51,015 nucleotides of DNA from Tissierellia bacterium (GTDB taxonomy: Bacteria > Bacillota > Clostridia > Tissierellales > Tissierellaceae), in NCBI GenBank assembly GCA_012735245.1, contig JAAYHU010000044.1, forward strand, positions 1 to 51,015, read 5' to 3'. Within the stretch, counting starts at the first letter, position 1, and each line of letters begins with the position of its first letter. The notes beneath the pieces were generated by a model that searched no databases, was not told the DNA's origin, and was given only the letters and a program-made list of their open reading frames with translations. Made by a program: the position numbers and the translations under genes. Below are positions 37,623 to 46,602 of this stretch, in pieces.

Positions 37623-38912
37623 CTATATTCTAGAGTCAAGTAAAAATAAGACTATTAAAATAAAAAGAATATTTTCAAACAGATCCTTACCCTTAGATTT
37701 AACATCTATGCTTTCGCAAAGAACTCGACTTTCATTATTATCCTTATCATCCTCAAATAACAATTTCAAGTTTAACATACCTGCTCCCTGATTATCCTTA
37801 GAGTCCCTCAGGTCTATACAGGAAGAAATGAGTTTTTCCCTTACCTCTTCAAACTTAAGGTCTCCAAACTTATTTAGAAGCAGGGCCACAGATCCTGACA
37901 CTAGGGGAGTTGCCATGGAGGTTCCGCTTAAGGAAAGATATCCATCGTAACTTTTATTTGATAAAGATCTTATATTAACTCCTGGAGCAACTATATCTGG
38001 TTTAATTAACCCTTCAATTGTAGGCCCCCTACTGGAAAAAGGAGCAATAGTATCATCTGATGGGTCTATGGTTCTTTTATCGTCGACAGCCCCAACTGTA
38101 ATGACATTTCTGCTTATTCCCGGTGAAAGTATGGTACCTTCCTTAGGTCCACTGTTACCTGCAGCCACAACTACTATTAATCCAGCCTTTGTGGCAGCAT
38201 CTACAGCCTTACATAAAGGATCCTTTTCACAGGGAATATTGGCAGGTGTACCCAAGGATAGATTCAATATTTTAGTATTATACTTATCCTTAGTTTCCAC
38301 AACATAGGATATGGCTGCCACTACATCGGATATATTCCCTCCACCCTGCTCATTTAAGGCCTTTATACCTAAGATATTGGCCTTAGGTGCTATACCTACA
38401 TACTTACCTCTAGAAGAATATCCATTACCTGCAATGATTCCAGCAACATGGGTCCCATGGCCATTATCGTCATAAGGTGTAGTTTTATTGTTAACGAAAT
38501 CCTTAAAACCAATCAACCTGTTGGTGGGCCTAGTCAAGTCATAATGGGGAGCTACTCCCGTATCTATAACAGCTACAGTAATTCCTTCTCCTTCCAGGGA
38601 CTTATCATGGGGAAAATGAGCTTCCATAGTTGGAGCAGCAATATCCAATAATGCATATACCTGAGAGTCAAAGCTTATGAATTCGATTTCTGGACTCTCG
38701 ATGATTCTATATATGGTTTCTGTACTCATATAACCAGCAAATCCATTGATTAAAGGCAAGTTAGCCTTGGGTTTCGTTAGTAGGGAACTGATATTTTTAA
38801 AATTATTAGATGGATTTCTAAATTGAAGAATTACTGGCACTTCTTCCCTTGATTGGGACATTATTTTTGAGCTTAGAATAGGACAAAGTTTGGTATTAAT
38901 TAATTTTCTCAC
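37623..38912 (-). CDS. S8 family serine peptidase (subtilisin-like)
   Basis: A 429-residue protease with the full triad: Asp117 in VAVIDTGV, His152 in GHGTHVAG and Ser332 in SGTSMATP. The oxyanion Asn253 is in AAGNSGP. An N-terminal region of about 95 residues looks like an inhibitor-type propeptide (VPVILQFRNP, INGFAGYMS). No signal peptide is evident. The C-terminus carries a hydrophobic segment (ENILFILIVLFLLDSRI), a possible tail anchor. I chose the GTG at 38912 (MRKLINTK) because GGAAGGTGG lies about 5 nt upstream; a GTG three codons earlier overlaps that site. The substrate is unknown. Confidence 0.9.
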   Translation of the reverse strand: MRKLINTKLCPILSSKIMSQSREEVPVILQFRNPSNNFKNISSLLTKPKANLPLINGFAGYMSTETIYRIIESPEIEFISFDSQVYALLDIAAPTMEAHFPHDKSLEGEGITVAVIDTGVAPHYDLTRPTNRLIGFKDFVNNKTTPYDDNGHGTHVAGIIAGNGYSSRGKYVGIAPKANILGIKALNEQGGGNISDVVAAISYVVETKDKYNTKILNLSLGTPANIPCEKDPLCKAVDAATKAGLIVVVAAGNSGPKEGTILSPGISRNVITVGAVDDKRTIDPSDDTIAPFSSRGPTIEGLIKPDIVAPGVNIRSLSNKSYDGYLSLSGTSMATPLVSGSVALLLNKFGDLKFEEVREKLISSCIDLRDSKDNQGAGMLNLKLLFEDDKDNNESRVLCESIDVKSKGKDLFENILFILIVLFLLDSRI

Positions 38913-38977
38913 AATAACCACCTTCCTTGTTCTATTCTATGCTGCAAAAAAATAAAATGTGTCAAAAATGAAAAAAT

Positions 38978-38999
38978 AAAAAAGCCCGAAGGCTTTTTT
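38978..38999 (-). terminator. Terminator of the P-type ATPase gene
   Basis: AAAAAAGCC, loop CGAA, GGCTTTTTT. On the minus strand it has a TTCG loop and a T-run directly behind the ATPase stop. The symmetrical A/T flanks could also let it work on the other strand. Confidence 0.9.
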
Positions 39000-39005
39000 A
39001 AAATA

Positions 39006-41699
39006 TTATGCTTTATTTACTTTTTCCTTAAATATTACCTTACTTAACTCACCCACTATCAATGGTATAACAGCAAATCCTAGGATTACAGGCCAATCCT
39101 TTAAGCCAAGGGCTGTAGTATTAAATATAGGTTGTAGGAATGGTACATATACTACTAACAACAATAAGGTAAAGGAAATAAGGACTGCAAATACCATGGT
39201 CTTATTGGTGAAGAGCCCAATATTAAATAGGGTATATTTTTGAGACCTGCTTGAAAAGGCACGTAAAAGTTCAGCAGTTATTAAGGATGTAAATACAATT
39301 GTTCTTGCCTTTATCAAGTCTCCGCCATAAGCCATTAAACCCCATCTATATGATAATAAAGAAGCAATAGCTATAGCCAAACTTTGAAGGATAATTCCCC
39401 TTAGCATACTCTTTGTCAAGATAGGCTCCTTAGTATCCCTAGGCGGTATCTTCATTATATCGGGATCACCCTTTTCAACACCGAGGGCCAAGGCTGGGAA
39501 ACTATCGGTTACTAAATTTAACCACAATAGCTGAATAGCTAAAAGAGGTACTGGCAGGTTTAACAATATACTTGTAAATACCAGTAGAATTTCACCTATA
39601 TTACAAGATAATAGGAAGGCAACGAATTTCTTTATATTACTATAGATTATCCTACCTTCTTCTACTGCAGATACGATGCTGGCAAAATTATCATCGGTTA
39701 AAATCATCTCTGCAGTGTTCTTTGCCACGTCAGTACCAGTAATACCCATAGATACTCCAATATCAGCTTTCTTTAAGGCCAAGGCATCGTTTACGCCATC
39801 GCCAGTCATGGCAGCTATTTCACCGTTTTCCTTTAAGGCTGTAACGATTCTAACCTTATGTTCAGGGGATACCCTAGCAAACACCTTAACTCTTTTTACT
39901 ACTTCTTTTAATTCCTCATCTGAAATCTTATTTAATTCATCGCCCATTATGGCTTCATCTATGGATTCAGCCATACCTAGTTCCTTGGCAATGGCAAAGG
40001 CTGTTTCCTTATAGTCACCTGTAATCATTATGGTTTTTATGCCGGCCTCTTTACATTTTCTAATGGCTTCCTTAGCCTCTGGCCTTGCAGGGTCAATCAT
40101 ACCTACTAGGCCTACAAAGATCATATCAACTTCGTTATTATCAGGAGATATTTCTTCTGGCAATTCATCATATTCCCTATAAGCCAAAGCTAAGACCCTT
40201 AGGGCATCCTTTGAGAAACTACTATTTACTTCTAAGACTTCCTTTTTCATCTCATCATTAAAATCTAATATTTCACCAGAAACTTTTATTTTGCTGCACC
40301 TATCTATAACTATGTCTGGAGCACCCTTTGTAAAGGATACTACCTTACCGGGCAAGAAGTTTTTATGGAAGGTAGTCATCATTTTTCTAGCTGAGTCAAA
40401 GGGTATTTCTTCAATTCTAGGATATTTTTCATTGGCAGTGGATTTTTGGATGTTCCCCTTAGCAGCTAAGGTTATCAATGCTCCCTCTGTAGGGTCTCCA
40501 ATTACCTTATATCCATCTTCAGTCTTTTCCAAATCTGCATCGTTGGCCAGGACTGCTATATTTAGGAGGGTATTTAAAAACTCAGTGTCCTCCACCCTAT
40601 TATCTTCTATCTTAAACTCACCCTTAATGTCATAGCCAGTTCCGGTGACGTCTATGACTTTTCCGTCTGTATACAATTTAACAACTGTCATTTCATTTTG
40701 GGTTAAAGTACCAGTCTTATCTGAACATATGACTGTTGTAGAACCTAAGGTTTCTACAGCCAATAGCTTCTTTACAATGGCATGTCTCTTAACCATTTTA
40801 TTCATTCCAAGGGCCAAGACTATAGTTACAATGGCAGGCAAGCCCTCAGGAATGGCTGCAACAGCTAAACTAATTGATACCATGAACATCTCCAAAAGTT
40901 CTCTACCTTGAAGGAGTCCAATTAGGAAAACTACAATACAGATAATAATAGTGGTAATACCTAAAAACTTTCCAAGGCGGTTTAATTGCTTCTGTAGTGG
41001 AGTTGTTTCATCTTCATAAGTTTGAATCATAGTTGCAATTTTACCTATTTCTGTGTTATGGCCTGTTTCTACTACTACTCCTTTTCCCCTACCATAGGTA
41101 ATGGAAGTACTCATGTACAACATATTTTTCCTATCTCCTAAGGAAATGTCTTCCTGGTAAAGGGCTTCACTGTCCTTTTCAACTGGAACAGATTCTCCAG
41201 TTAAGGAAGCTTCTTCTACTTTCAAATTTGAACTCTCTAACAATCTTAAATCAGCCGGTATTATATCTCCTGCATCTAAGGACACAATGTCTCCTGGAAC
41301 TAAGGTACTTGCAGGTACCTCTGTCAAATGACCGTTTCTAATTACCTTAGCAGTAGGAGATGCCATTTTCTTCAAAGCCTCTAAGGCCTTTTCAGCTTTT
41401 CCCTCCTGGTATAGGCCTAGGAGGGCATTTAATATAACTATTGCTAAAATAACTACGGCGTCTTTTCCCTCGCCTACAAAGAAAGAAATAAGGGCTGCAC
41501 CAATTAATATTAGTATGAGGAAATCAGAGAATTGAGCTAATAACTTAGACAAAAAGCTCTTCTTTTCTTCCTCCTTTAATTCATTGGTTCCGTATTTGCT
41601 GATTCTTTTCTTCACTTCATCATCAGTAAGTCCCGACTGAGGATCAGTTTCTAAGCTAGATATCAAATCCTCCTTGCTTATTTTATACCAGTCTTTCAT
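39006..41699 (-). CDS. Calcium-transporting-type P-type ATPase (P2A, SERCA-like)
   Basis: An 897-residue cation pump. The actuator TGES is at 167-170. AIPEGLPAIV in M4 (about 283-291) carries the Ca2+-type Glu. The phosphorylation site is DKTGTLT (Asp327). KGAPD, MITGD and AMTGDGVNDALALKKADIGV follow, and a C-terminal helix bundle ends near PLIVGELSKVIFKE. It is predicted to export Ca2+ or, given the riboswitch upstream, Mn2+, from the cytoplasm. TTTACAAGGAAGGGG precedes the ATG. It is a single-gene unit with promoter, Mn2+-type riboswitch, and terminators on both sides. Confidence 0.95.
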   Translation of the reverse strand: MKDWYKISKEDLISSLETDPQSGLTDDEVKKRISKYGTNELKEEEKKSFLSKLLAQFSDFLILILIGAALISFFVGEGKDAVVILAIVILNALLGLYQEGKAEKALEALKKMASPTAKVIRNGHLTEVPASTLVPGDIVSLDAGDIIPADLRLLESSNLKVEEASLTGESVPVEKDSEALYQEDISLGDRKNMLYMSTSITYGRGKGVVVETGHNTEIGKIATMIQTYEDETTPLQKQLNRLGKFLGITTIIICIVVFLIGLLQGRELLEMFMVSISLAVAAIPEGLPAIVTIVLALGMNKMVKRHAIVKKLLAVETLGSTTVICSDKTGTLTQNEMTVVKLYTDGKVIDVTGTGYDIKGEFKIEDNRVEDTEFLNTLLNIAVLANDADLEKTEDGYKVIGDPTEGALITLAAKGNIQKSTANEKYPRIEEIPFDSARKMMTTFHKNFLPGKVVSFTKGAPDIVIDRCSKIKVSGEILDFNDEMKKEVLEVNSSFSKDALRVLALAYREYDELPEEISPDNNEVDMIFVGLVGMIDPARPEAKEAIRKCKEAGIKTIMITGDYKETAFAIAKELGMAESIDEAIMGDELNKISDEELKEVVKRVKVFARVSPEHKVRIVTALKENGEIAAMTGDGVNDALALKKADIGVSMGITGTDVAKNTAEMILTDDNFASIVSAVEEGRIIYSNIKKFVAFLLSCNIGEILLVFTSILLNLPVPLLAIQLLWLNLVTDSFPALALGVEKGDPDIMKIPPRDTKEPILTKSMLRGIILQSLAIAIASLLSYRWGLMAYGGDLIKARTIVFTSLITAELLRAFSSRSQKYTLFNIGLFTNKTMVFAVLISFTLLLLVVYVPFLQPIFNTTALGLKDWPVILGFAVIPLIVGELSKVIFKEKVNKA

Positions 41700-41749
41700 T
41701 TCATTCCCCTTCCTTGTAAATCATATTAATAATATTTCCAAAAATTATG

Positions 41750-41802
41750 AAATAAAACAAAAGACCTTTGCTTAAACAAATATTTGTTTAAACAAAGGTC
41801 TT
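41750..41802 (-). terminator. Riboswitch expression platform: intrinsic terminator in the ATPase leader
   Basis: A 20-bp stem (41761-41780 with 41783-41802, one G-U pair, 2-nt loop) is followed on the minus strand by TTTTGTTTTATTT. The stem uses the same bases (GACCTTT on the minus strand) that close helix P1 of the aptamer, so the two folds exclude each other. It lies in the 5' leader, before the ATPase start codon. Confidence 0.88.
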
Positions 41803-41880
41803 GCTTCCTAAATAATTAGGTAGTTAGCCGGGAAATCCGTATTGACGACTAACTAATTATAAGCTACTCCCCTTATCCTA
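41793..41880 (-). ncRNA. yybP-ykoY (Mn2+-sensing) riboswitch aptamer
   Basis: The minus strand reads AAGGGGAGTAGC, then GTCGTCAATACGG, CCCGGCTAAC and finally GCAAGACCTTT. These are the conserved blocks of the yybP-ykoY family, with P1 formed by AAGG/CCTT. The family senses Mn2+ and often controls P-type ATPases and other metal exporters. Metal binding would stabilise P1, prevent the overlapping terminator from forming, and switch the pump gene on. Identification is by motif memory, not by a covariance model. Confidence 0.85.
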
Positions 41881-41887
41881 ACTTTTT

Positions 41888-41916
41888 ATTATATATTACA
41901 ATTAATTGGAAATCAA
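41888..41916 (-). promoter_or_regulatory. Promoter of the riboswitch-ATPase transcript
   Basis: The minus strand reads TTGATT, 17 nt, TATAAT. The start would lie a few bases before the aptamer. Confidence 0.8.
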
Positions 41917-41951
41917 TACAAAAGTTAAAAAAACTTAGGCTTATTTATGAT

Positions 41952-41980
41952 TTGACAATAAATATCCTTTATTAGATAAT
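41952..41980 (+). promoter_or_regulatory. walRK promoter
   Basis: TTGACA, 17-nt spacer, GATAAT, 44 nt upstream of walR and divergent from the ATPase promoter. Confidence 0.82.
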
Positions 41981-42023
41981 CATATATGAGGAATAAAAGG
42001 TAAAATTTTATTGGAGTGATTAC

Positions 42024-42722
42024 ATGAGTAGCAAGATATTAGTCATCGATGACGAGAAGGCTATTGCTGACATAATCAAGTTTAATCTTGAAAAAGAGGG
42101 ATATAAGGTAAGTACTGCTTATGATGGAGAAGAAGGTGTACAAGCAATTGAGGATATACTTCCAGACTTGGTTATCTTAGATATTATGATGCCCAAAAAA
42201 GATGGCTTTCAAGTTCTTAAAGAGATCAGGATGAAGCATAATTTCCCAGTAATCATGCTTACAGCAAAGGAAGAGGAAGTGGACAAGGTATTGGGTTTAG
42301 AACTAGGTGCAGATGATTATATAACAAAGCCCTTTAGCATGAGGGAATTAACAGCAAGGGTAAAGGCGAATTTGAGAAGGGTCAATTATTCCAATTCTAC
42401 TAATTCAGAAAATACTAACTCTATAATTACTTCTGGAGATTTAGTTATAGATTTGAATAAGTATGAAGTGAAAAAGTCAGGAAAAGTCATTGAATTGACC
42501 CTAAGGGAATTTGAATTACTTAAGTTTTTAGCAACTAGCTCAAATCAGGTTTTTTCAAGGGAACAGCTACTTGAAGAAGTATGGGGATATGAATACTATG
42601 GAGATATTAGGACTGTAGATGTGACTATTCGAAGGCTAAGAGAAAAAATCGAAGATGGAGATGGAGAATTTAAATATATCATAACTAAAAGAGGTGTAGG
42701 ATATTACTTCAGGAGGGCATAA
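42024..42722 (+). CDS. walR: Response regulator WalR (YycF)
   Basis: A 232-residue OmpR/PhoB-type regulator. The receiver acidic pair is Asp9/Asp10, the phospho-acceptor is Asp53 (VILDIMMPKKDG) and the switch Lys is in DDYITKPFS. The winged-helix DNA-binding domain has VTIRRLREKIEDGDG and ends ITKRGVGYYFRRA. The neighbouring walK, yycH, yycI and yycJ genes make the identification firm. In Firmicutes WalR controls cell-wall hydrolases through direct-repeat boxes. TTGGAGTGATT precedes the ATG. Confidence 0.95.
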   Translation: MSSKILVIDDEKAIADIIKFNLEKEGYKVSTAYDGEEGVQAIEDILPDLVILDIMMPKKDGFQVLKEIRMKHNFPVIMLTAKEEEVDKVLGLELGADDYITKPFSMRELTARVKANLRRVNYSNSTNSENTNSIITSGDLVIDLNKYEVKKSGKVIELTLREFELLKFLATSSNQVFSREQLLEEVWGYEYYGDIRTVDVTIRRLREKIEDGDGEFKYIITKRGVGYYFRRA

Positions 42723-42724
42723 TT

Positions 42725-44527
42725 ATGTTTTCTAGCATTAAATGGAAATTCATAGTAGTATATTTTTTGCTAGTATTTATAGCTATGGTCATTGTAGGCA
42801 TATTTATAATAAGCAAGCTAGAATCCCAACAAATAGCTAATATTACTAGTACTATGGAGCAAAGAATAGAAACCATACTAAGATCATCCTCCTACTTAGC
42901 AGAAGATGACTGGCTCAGTGTACAAGCAGAAATTCAAGAAACAGTTAATGAATGGAGATTGGGTACCAACGAAACCTTATATGTAATATTTGGAGATGAA
43001 GTACCAACTATAATAGCCAGCACGTCAAGGAATAGTCACAAAATTATTGGACAAAATGCCTTATCTTCTAAATTGGACCCCACCTTAATACTAAGGGCCT
43101 ATGATGGGGATAAGGCTAATGCAATTAAAAATGATCCAAATGAAAATACTCGAGAAAACCATGTGGCTTACCCTGCCTTTACTGGAGTTGGTAAAGTAAA
43201 GGGTGTGATTTACATGGTTTCTGATCTTGAAAATGTTTCAATTACAGTTAATGAATCTAGGAGAATCTTAACTAATGCAACTTTTATTGCCCTTTTAATT
43301 ACAGTTTTCTTAGGTTACTTAATAGCATCAAGTATTACAGAACCCATTAGGGATGTGACAAAAAAGGCAGAAGAAATGGCCATGGGTAACTTTGACCAAT
43401 TTGTTGAAGTAAGGTCTGATGATGAAATTGGTCAATTGGCCAATATGTTTAATCATTTAACCTTGAAATTAAAAGATACTATACAGGAAATGGATTTAGA
43501 AAGGTCAAAGCTAGATACTATCTTTAGCTACATGGCAGAGGGAGTTATTGCAGTAGATACAAACGGTGAAATAATACATGCTAACCCCATTGCCTTAGAA
43601 TTGTTGAACCTAAAGAAAATTGAACTTGAAAAATATATTGACTTAGAAAAGGCACTTCCTTTACAAATAATAAATATTGGAGATATCGATTATAATGACG
43701 AAAAAACCTTAGAGGGAGAAACAAATTTTGAAATTGGATCCCAGGTGTATAAAGTAAAATATGCCCCCTTTAAAAATGAAAAAAAAGATATTGGAGGACT
43801 AATTATAGTATTTCAAGATATAACTAAGGAGCATAAACTAGATAATATAAGAAAAGAATTTGTAGCCAATGTGTCCCATGAATTAAAAACCCCTATAACC
43901 ACTATAAAGTCCTATACTGAAACCTTAATGGATGCAGGAGTAGATAATGAGTTATCCTTACAGTTTCTATCTGTTATTAACAACGAATGTGACAGGATGG
44001 CTAGGCTGGTAAGAGACTTACTCCAGCTTTCTAACCTAGATTACCAAAAGACTATGTGGAAAAAGGAAGAGGTTTCTTTAGCTAAACTCTTGAAGGATGT
44101 ATTACTAAAATTAGATTTTGCCCTTAAGGAAAAGGAGCATGAACTAATACTTGATATAGAAGATGATTTACCAGATATGGTAATTGATAGGGATGCAATT
44201 GAGAGGGCAATAATAAATATAATTTCAAATAGTATAAAATACACCAATAAAAAAGGAAAGATTGAGATTTCATTAAAGAGTTTAGATGACTTTATCTACA
44301 TTAAGGTTGAAGATAATGGAATAGGTATTCCAGAAGAAGACCAAAAAAGAATCTTTGAAAGGTTTTATAGAGTAGAAAAGGGAAGAAGTAGGGACCTAGG
44401 AGGAACAGGATTAGGCCTTTCCATAGCAAAGCAGATAATTGAAGCCCATGGAGGGGATATAATACTTGAAAGTATATTTGGAAAGGGAACAAGTGTTGAA
44501 ATTAAACTGCCACTTAAACATGTGTAA
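42725..44527 (+). CDS. walK: Sensor histidine kinase WalK (YycG)
   Basis: A 600-residue membrane kinase. The first helix is near residues 8-28 and the second near 184-204, with an extracellular sensor domain between. HAMP spans about 205-257 and PAS about 262-370. HisKA has the phospho-His in FVANVSHELKTPITTIKSY. The HATPase domain has NIISNSIKYTNKKGK, VEDNGIGIPEEDQ and GGTGLGLSIAKQII. It starts 2 nt behind walR. Domain order and length match the WalK family. It signals to WalR and is modulated in other species by YycH and YycI, both encoded downstream. Confidence 0.95.
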   Translation: MFSSIKWKFIVVYFLLVFIAMVIVGIFIISKLESQQIANITSTMEQRIETILRSSSYLAEDDWLSVQAEIQETVNEWRLGTNETLYVIFGDEVPTIIASTSRNSHKIIGQNALSSKLDPTLILRAYDGDKANAIKNDPNENTRENHVAYPAFTGVGKVKGVIYMVSDLENVSITVNESRRILTNATFIALLITVFLGYLIASSITEPIRDVTKKAEEMAMGNFDQFVEVRSDDEIGQLANMFNHLTLKLKDTIQEMDLERSKLDTIFSYMAEGVIAVDTNGEIIHANPIALELLNLKKIELEKYIDLEKALPLQIINIGDIDYNDEKTLEGETNFEIGSQVYKVKYAPFKNEKKDIGGLIIVFQDITKEHKLDNIRKEFVANVSHELKTPITTIKSYTETLMDAGVDNELSLQFLSVINNECDRMARLVRDLLQLSNLDYQKTMWKKEEVSLAKLLKDVLLKLDFALKEKEHELILDIEDDLPDMVIDRDAIERAIINIISNSIKYTNKKGKIEISLKSLDDFIYIKVEDNGIGIPEEDQKRIFERFYRVEKGRSRDLGGTGLGLSIAKQIIEAHGGDIILESIFGKGTSVEIKLPLKHV

Positions 44528-44544
44528 TTCAAACTTAATGCTAT

Positions 44545-44561
44545 TGTAACAGTTTTGTAAT
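44545..44561 (+). promoter_or_regulatory. WalR box, full match to consensus
   Basis: TGTAAC-AGTTT-TGTAAT fits TGTWAH-N5-TGTWAH at all 12 defined positions. It covers the -35 region, 10 nt before a TATAAT at 44572-44577, and the next start codon is at 44616. It is placed where an OmpR-type activator would work. By base composition about one chance match is expected in a window of this size, so location is the main argument. Confidence 0.6.
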
Positions 44562-44571
44562 ATATGTACTA

Positions 44572-44577
44572 TATAAT
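44572..44577 (+). promoter_or_regulatory. -10 element of the secreted-protein gene
   Basis: TATAAT 39 nt before the start codon. No good -35 exists 17 nt upstream (ACAGTT), which fits a promoter needing an activator such as WalR. Confidence 0.6.
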
Positions 44578-44615
44578 AGTACTAACCAGTAATATAGACA
44601 AAGGAGGGTATTTGA

Positions 44616-45113
44616 ATGTGGAAAAAAATCATAGCTGGTTTAATTATTGGGATTGGAATTATAGCTCTTAGTTCATATGGCCATGCTCAGAAAGCAACTG
44701 ATAATGTTAAGGTAGAACAAGAAGTAGACTTGTCTAAATACCAGATAATTAGACCTGAGAAAAGGGCATATTCTATTGAAGAAAAAATCGATTTTATAAA
44801 TGGTATAGCGCCACCTGGGACTACCATTACTATAGAAGTTTATGGTACTACAGACCTTACTAGGAAGAACTTTAACCTATTAGTTTTGCCTTCTGAAGAA
44901 GATTATATTGAGGTCTATAGTGATACCATTGTTTCAGGCAATTCTGGTACCTTTAGTAAACAATTGGAATTAGTAACAGGCATCAATAAGGTCATCATTA
45001 GATTTGGAGTAGAAGGAGTGCCTGCTGAAGAGATTATCATTTATGTAAATCCCAAAAATAATAAAGAGATAAAACGACCCAATAATCTAATGGACTTATT
45101 AATACAACACTAA
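44616..45113 (+). CDS. Secreted protein of unknown function inside the wal operon
   Basis: A 165-residue protein. A clear signal peptide (residues 1-24: two Lys, a hydrophobic core, SSYGHA as a likely cleavage site) precedes a mature part rich in predicted beta-strands. The mature part (EEKIDFINGIAPPGTTITIE, SGNSGTFSKQLELVTGINKV, ending with AEEIIIYVNP) resembles an Ig-like fold. I recognise no named family and no catalytic residues. AAAGGAGGG precedes the ATG. It sits between walK and yycH behind a consensus WalR box, so it is a likely Wal regulon member with an envelope role (inference). Confidence 0.8.
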   Translation: MWKKIIAGLIIGIGIIALSSYGHAQKATDNVKVEQEVDLSKYQIIRPEKRAYSIEEKIDFINGIAPPGTTITIEVYGTTDLTRKNFNLLVLPSEEDYIEVYSDTIVSGNSGTFSKQLELVTGINKVIIRFGVEGVPAEEIIIYVNPKNNKEIKRPNNLMDLLIQH

Positions 45114-45144
45114 TACTTACAAATGATATTGGAGTTGATTTAAA

Positions 45145-46587
45145 ATGAAAGAAAGATTCAAAACATTTATGTTGATATCATTAGTAAGTATTAGTTTATT
45201 GCTTACTAAAAAGCTGTGGATCGAATTGCCAAATGAAGTGTTCAATTTTTTTGAAAATAGGGATAAGGCTTATAGCGTGTCCTATTTATTGTCGGACATG
45301 ATAATGCCAAATAAATATTTGTTAAACTTCAATGATAAATATCATACTCTTTTCTATGATGACTCTAAGCATGGACTTTGGACAAACACTCAGAAGATAT
45401 TAGCTACAACTTTAGGATCAGATGACATAAAAATTACTGATATTTCAAGGGATGAGTTTTCAACTTATAATTGGAAGCCATCTATAGTCTTTTATTTTCC
45501 AGAAAAAATAAATACTTACCTTTTGGCAAAGGCCCTAGATGTAAAAGATCCTAATCTTATAGTAGATACAATATCTAATGTAAAGAGTATTTATATTTAT
45601 TTAGGCAACGGGGATCCTTTTTTTGTTTTATCAGATGATGAAAGGCATAAGCTTATCCACAGTAATTCTATAGATACTGAAGGTTTGAGACAACAATTTC
45701 TTGCCATAGAGCAGGATGCAATAAATCAGGAAAAAGGTTATAACTTTTATTATTCATTGAAGGACACTTACGGTGCTGATAAGGATATTTATGTTCCGTA
45801 TGAAATGAATGGTACTGTACCCATTGTATATGTGGAGAATCAAATTAGGAACCTAGACTTAAAGGGAAAGAGAGAAATTGCAGAGAAGTTTTTTGAAAAG
45901 AGCATAGATTATATTAGGGAGATAGTAGAGGGAAACGAATCGACTATATACGAATATAATAATAAGGTATTAAAATTAAATGTAAATGGAACTGTTGAAT
46001 ATTATCATCCATTAGATGAAACTGTAAAAAAGAGAAATTTATATGAAAGCTTAATTACTGCAGCAGATTTTATATCTAAAAATGCAGGTATTACAAAGGG
46101 GATGTATTTGGATAAATTTGAAGAAATTAAGGTTGATGATAGTGTAGGATATAATTTAACATTTAAATATAGAGTAAGAGGTTTACCAGTTATCCTTGGG
46201 AATGAAGAGGTCGTTGATTTTATTGAAATAGAAGTATTTAACAATCATATTAGGTCTTATAAACATTTTATAAGAAAAGACATGAACAAGGTTGTAAATA
46301 GTATTCAAGAAGGAAAGAAAATGTTACATTCCTTCGATATAATAGATATGAACTATGACCTCTTAGTGGAGGAATATTTAAAGGAAAACAAAGCTGTAAA
46401 ACGTGAAGAAGTGGCCTTAAATGAAGTTTTATCCTTCATAGAAGATATTAACCTATCATACTTCGACCCATGCTTAAAGGATATTGAAGATGAGTTAATT
46501 CCTGTATGGGTAATAAATACAGTAAATGGATTATATGCCTTTAATGTTTACAACGGCTCTTTAGTCTACGAAAAAACTGGTAAATGA
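45145..46587 (+). CDS. yycH: WalK regulator YycH
   Basis: A 480-residue protein with one N-terminal membrane helix (about residues 7-24) and a large extracellular part. The N-terminal region SVSYLLSDMIMPNKYLLNF and the C-terminal region (VWVINTVNGLYAFNVYNG) match the general layout of YycH proteins. Sequence conservation in this family is low, and position after walK and before yycI is much of the argument. In Bacillus YycH and YycI bind WalK through their membrane helices and restrain it; in Staphylococcus they activate it. The sign here is unknown. Confidence 0.8.
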   Translation: MKERFKTFMLISLVSISLLLTKKLWIELPNEVFNFFENRDKAYSVSYLLSDMIMPNKYLLNFNDKYHTLFYDDSKHGLWTNTQKILATTLGSDDIKITDISRDEFSTYNWKPSIVFYFPEKINTYLLAKALDVKDPNLIVDTISNVKSIYIYLGNGDPFFVLSDDERHKLIHSNSIDTEGLRQQFLAIEQDAINQEKGYNFYYSLKDTYGADKDIYVPYEMNGTVPIVYVENQIRNLDLKGKREIAEKFFEKSIDYIREIVEGNESTIYEYNNKVLKLNVNGTVEYYHPLDETVKKRNLYESLITAADFISKNAGITKGMYLDKFEEIKVDDSVGYNLTFKYRVRGLPVILGNEEVVDFIEIEVFNNHIRSYKHFIRKDMNKVVNSIQEGKKMLHSFDIIDMNYDLLVEEYLKENKAVKREEVALNEVLSFIEDINLSYFDPCLKDIEDELIPVWVINTVNGLYAFNVYNGSLVYEKTGK

Positions 46588-46602
46588 TGGATGGTGAAAT
46601 AA

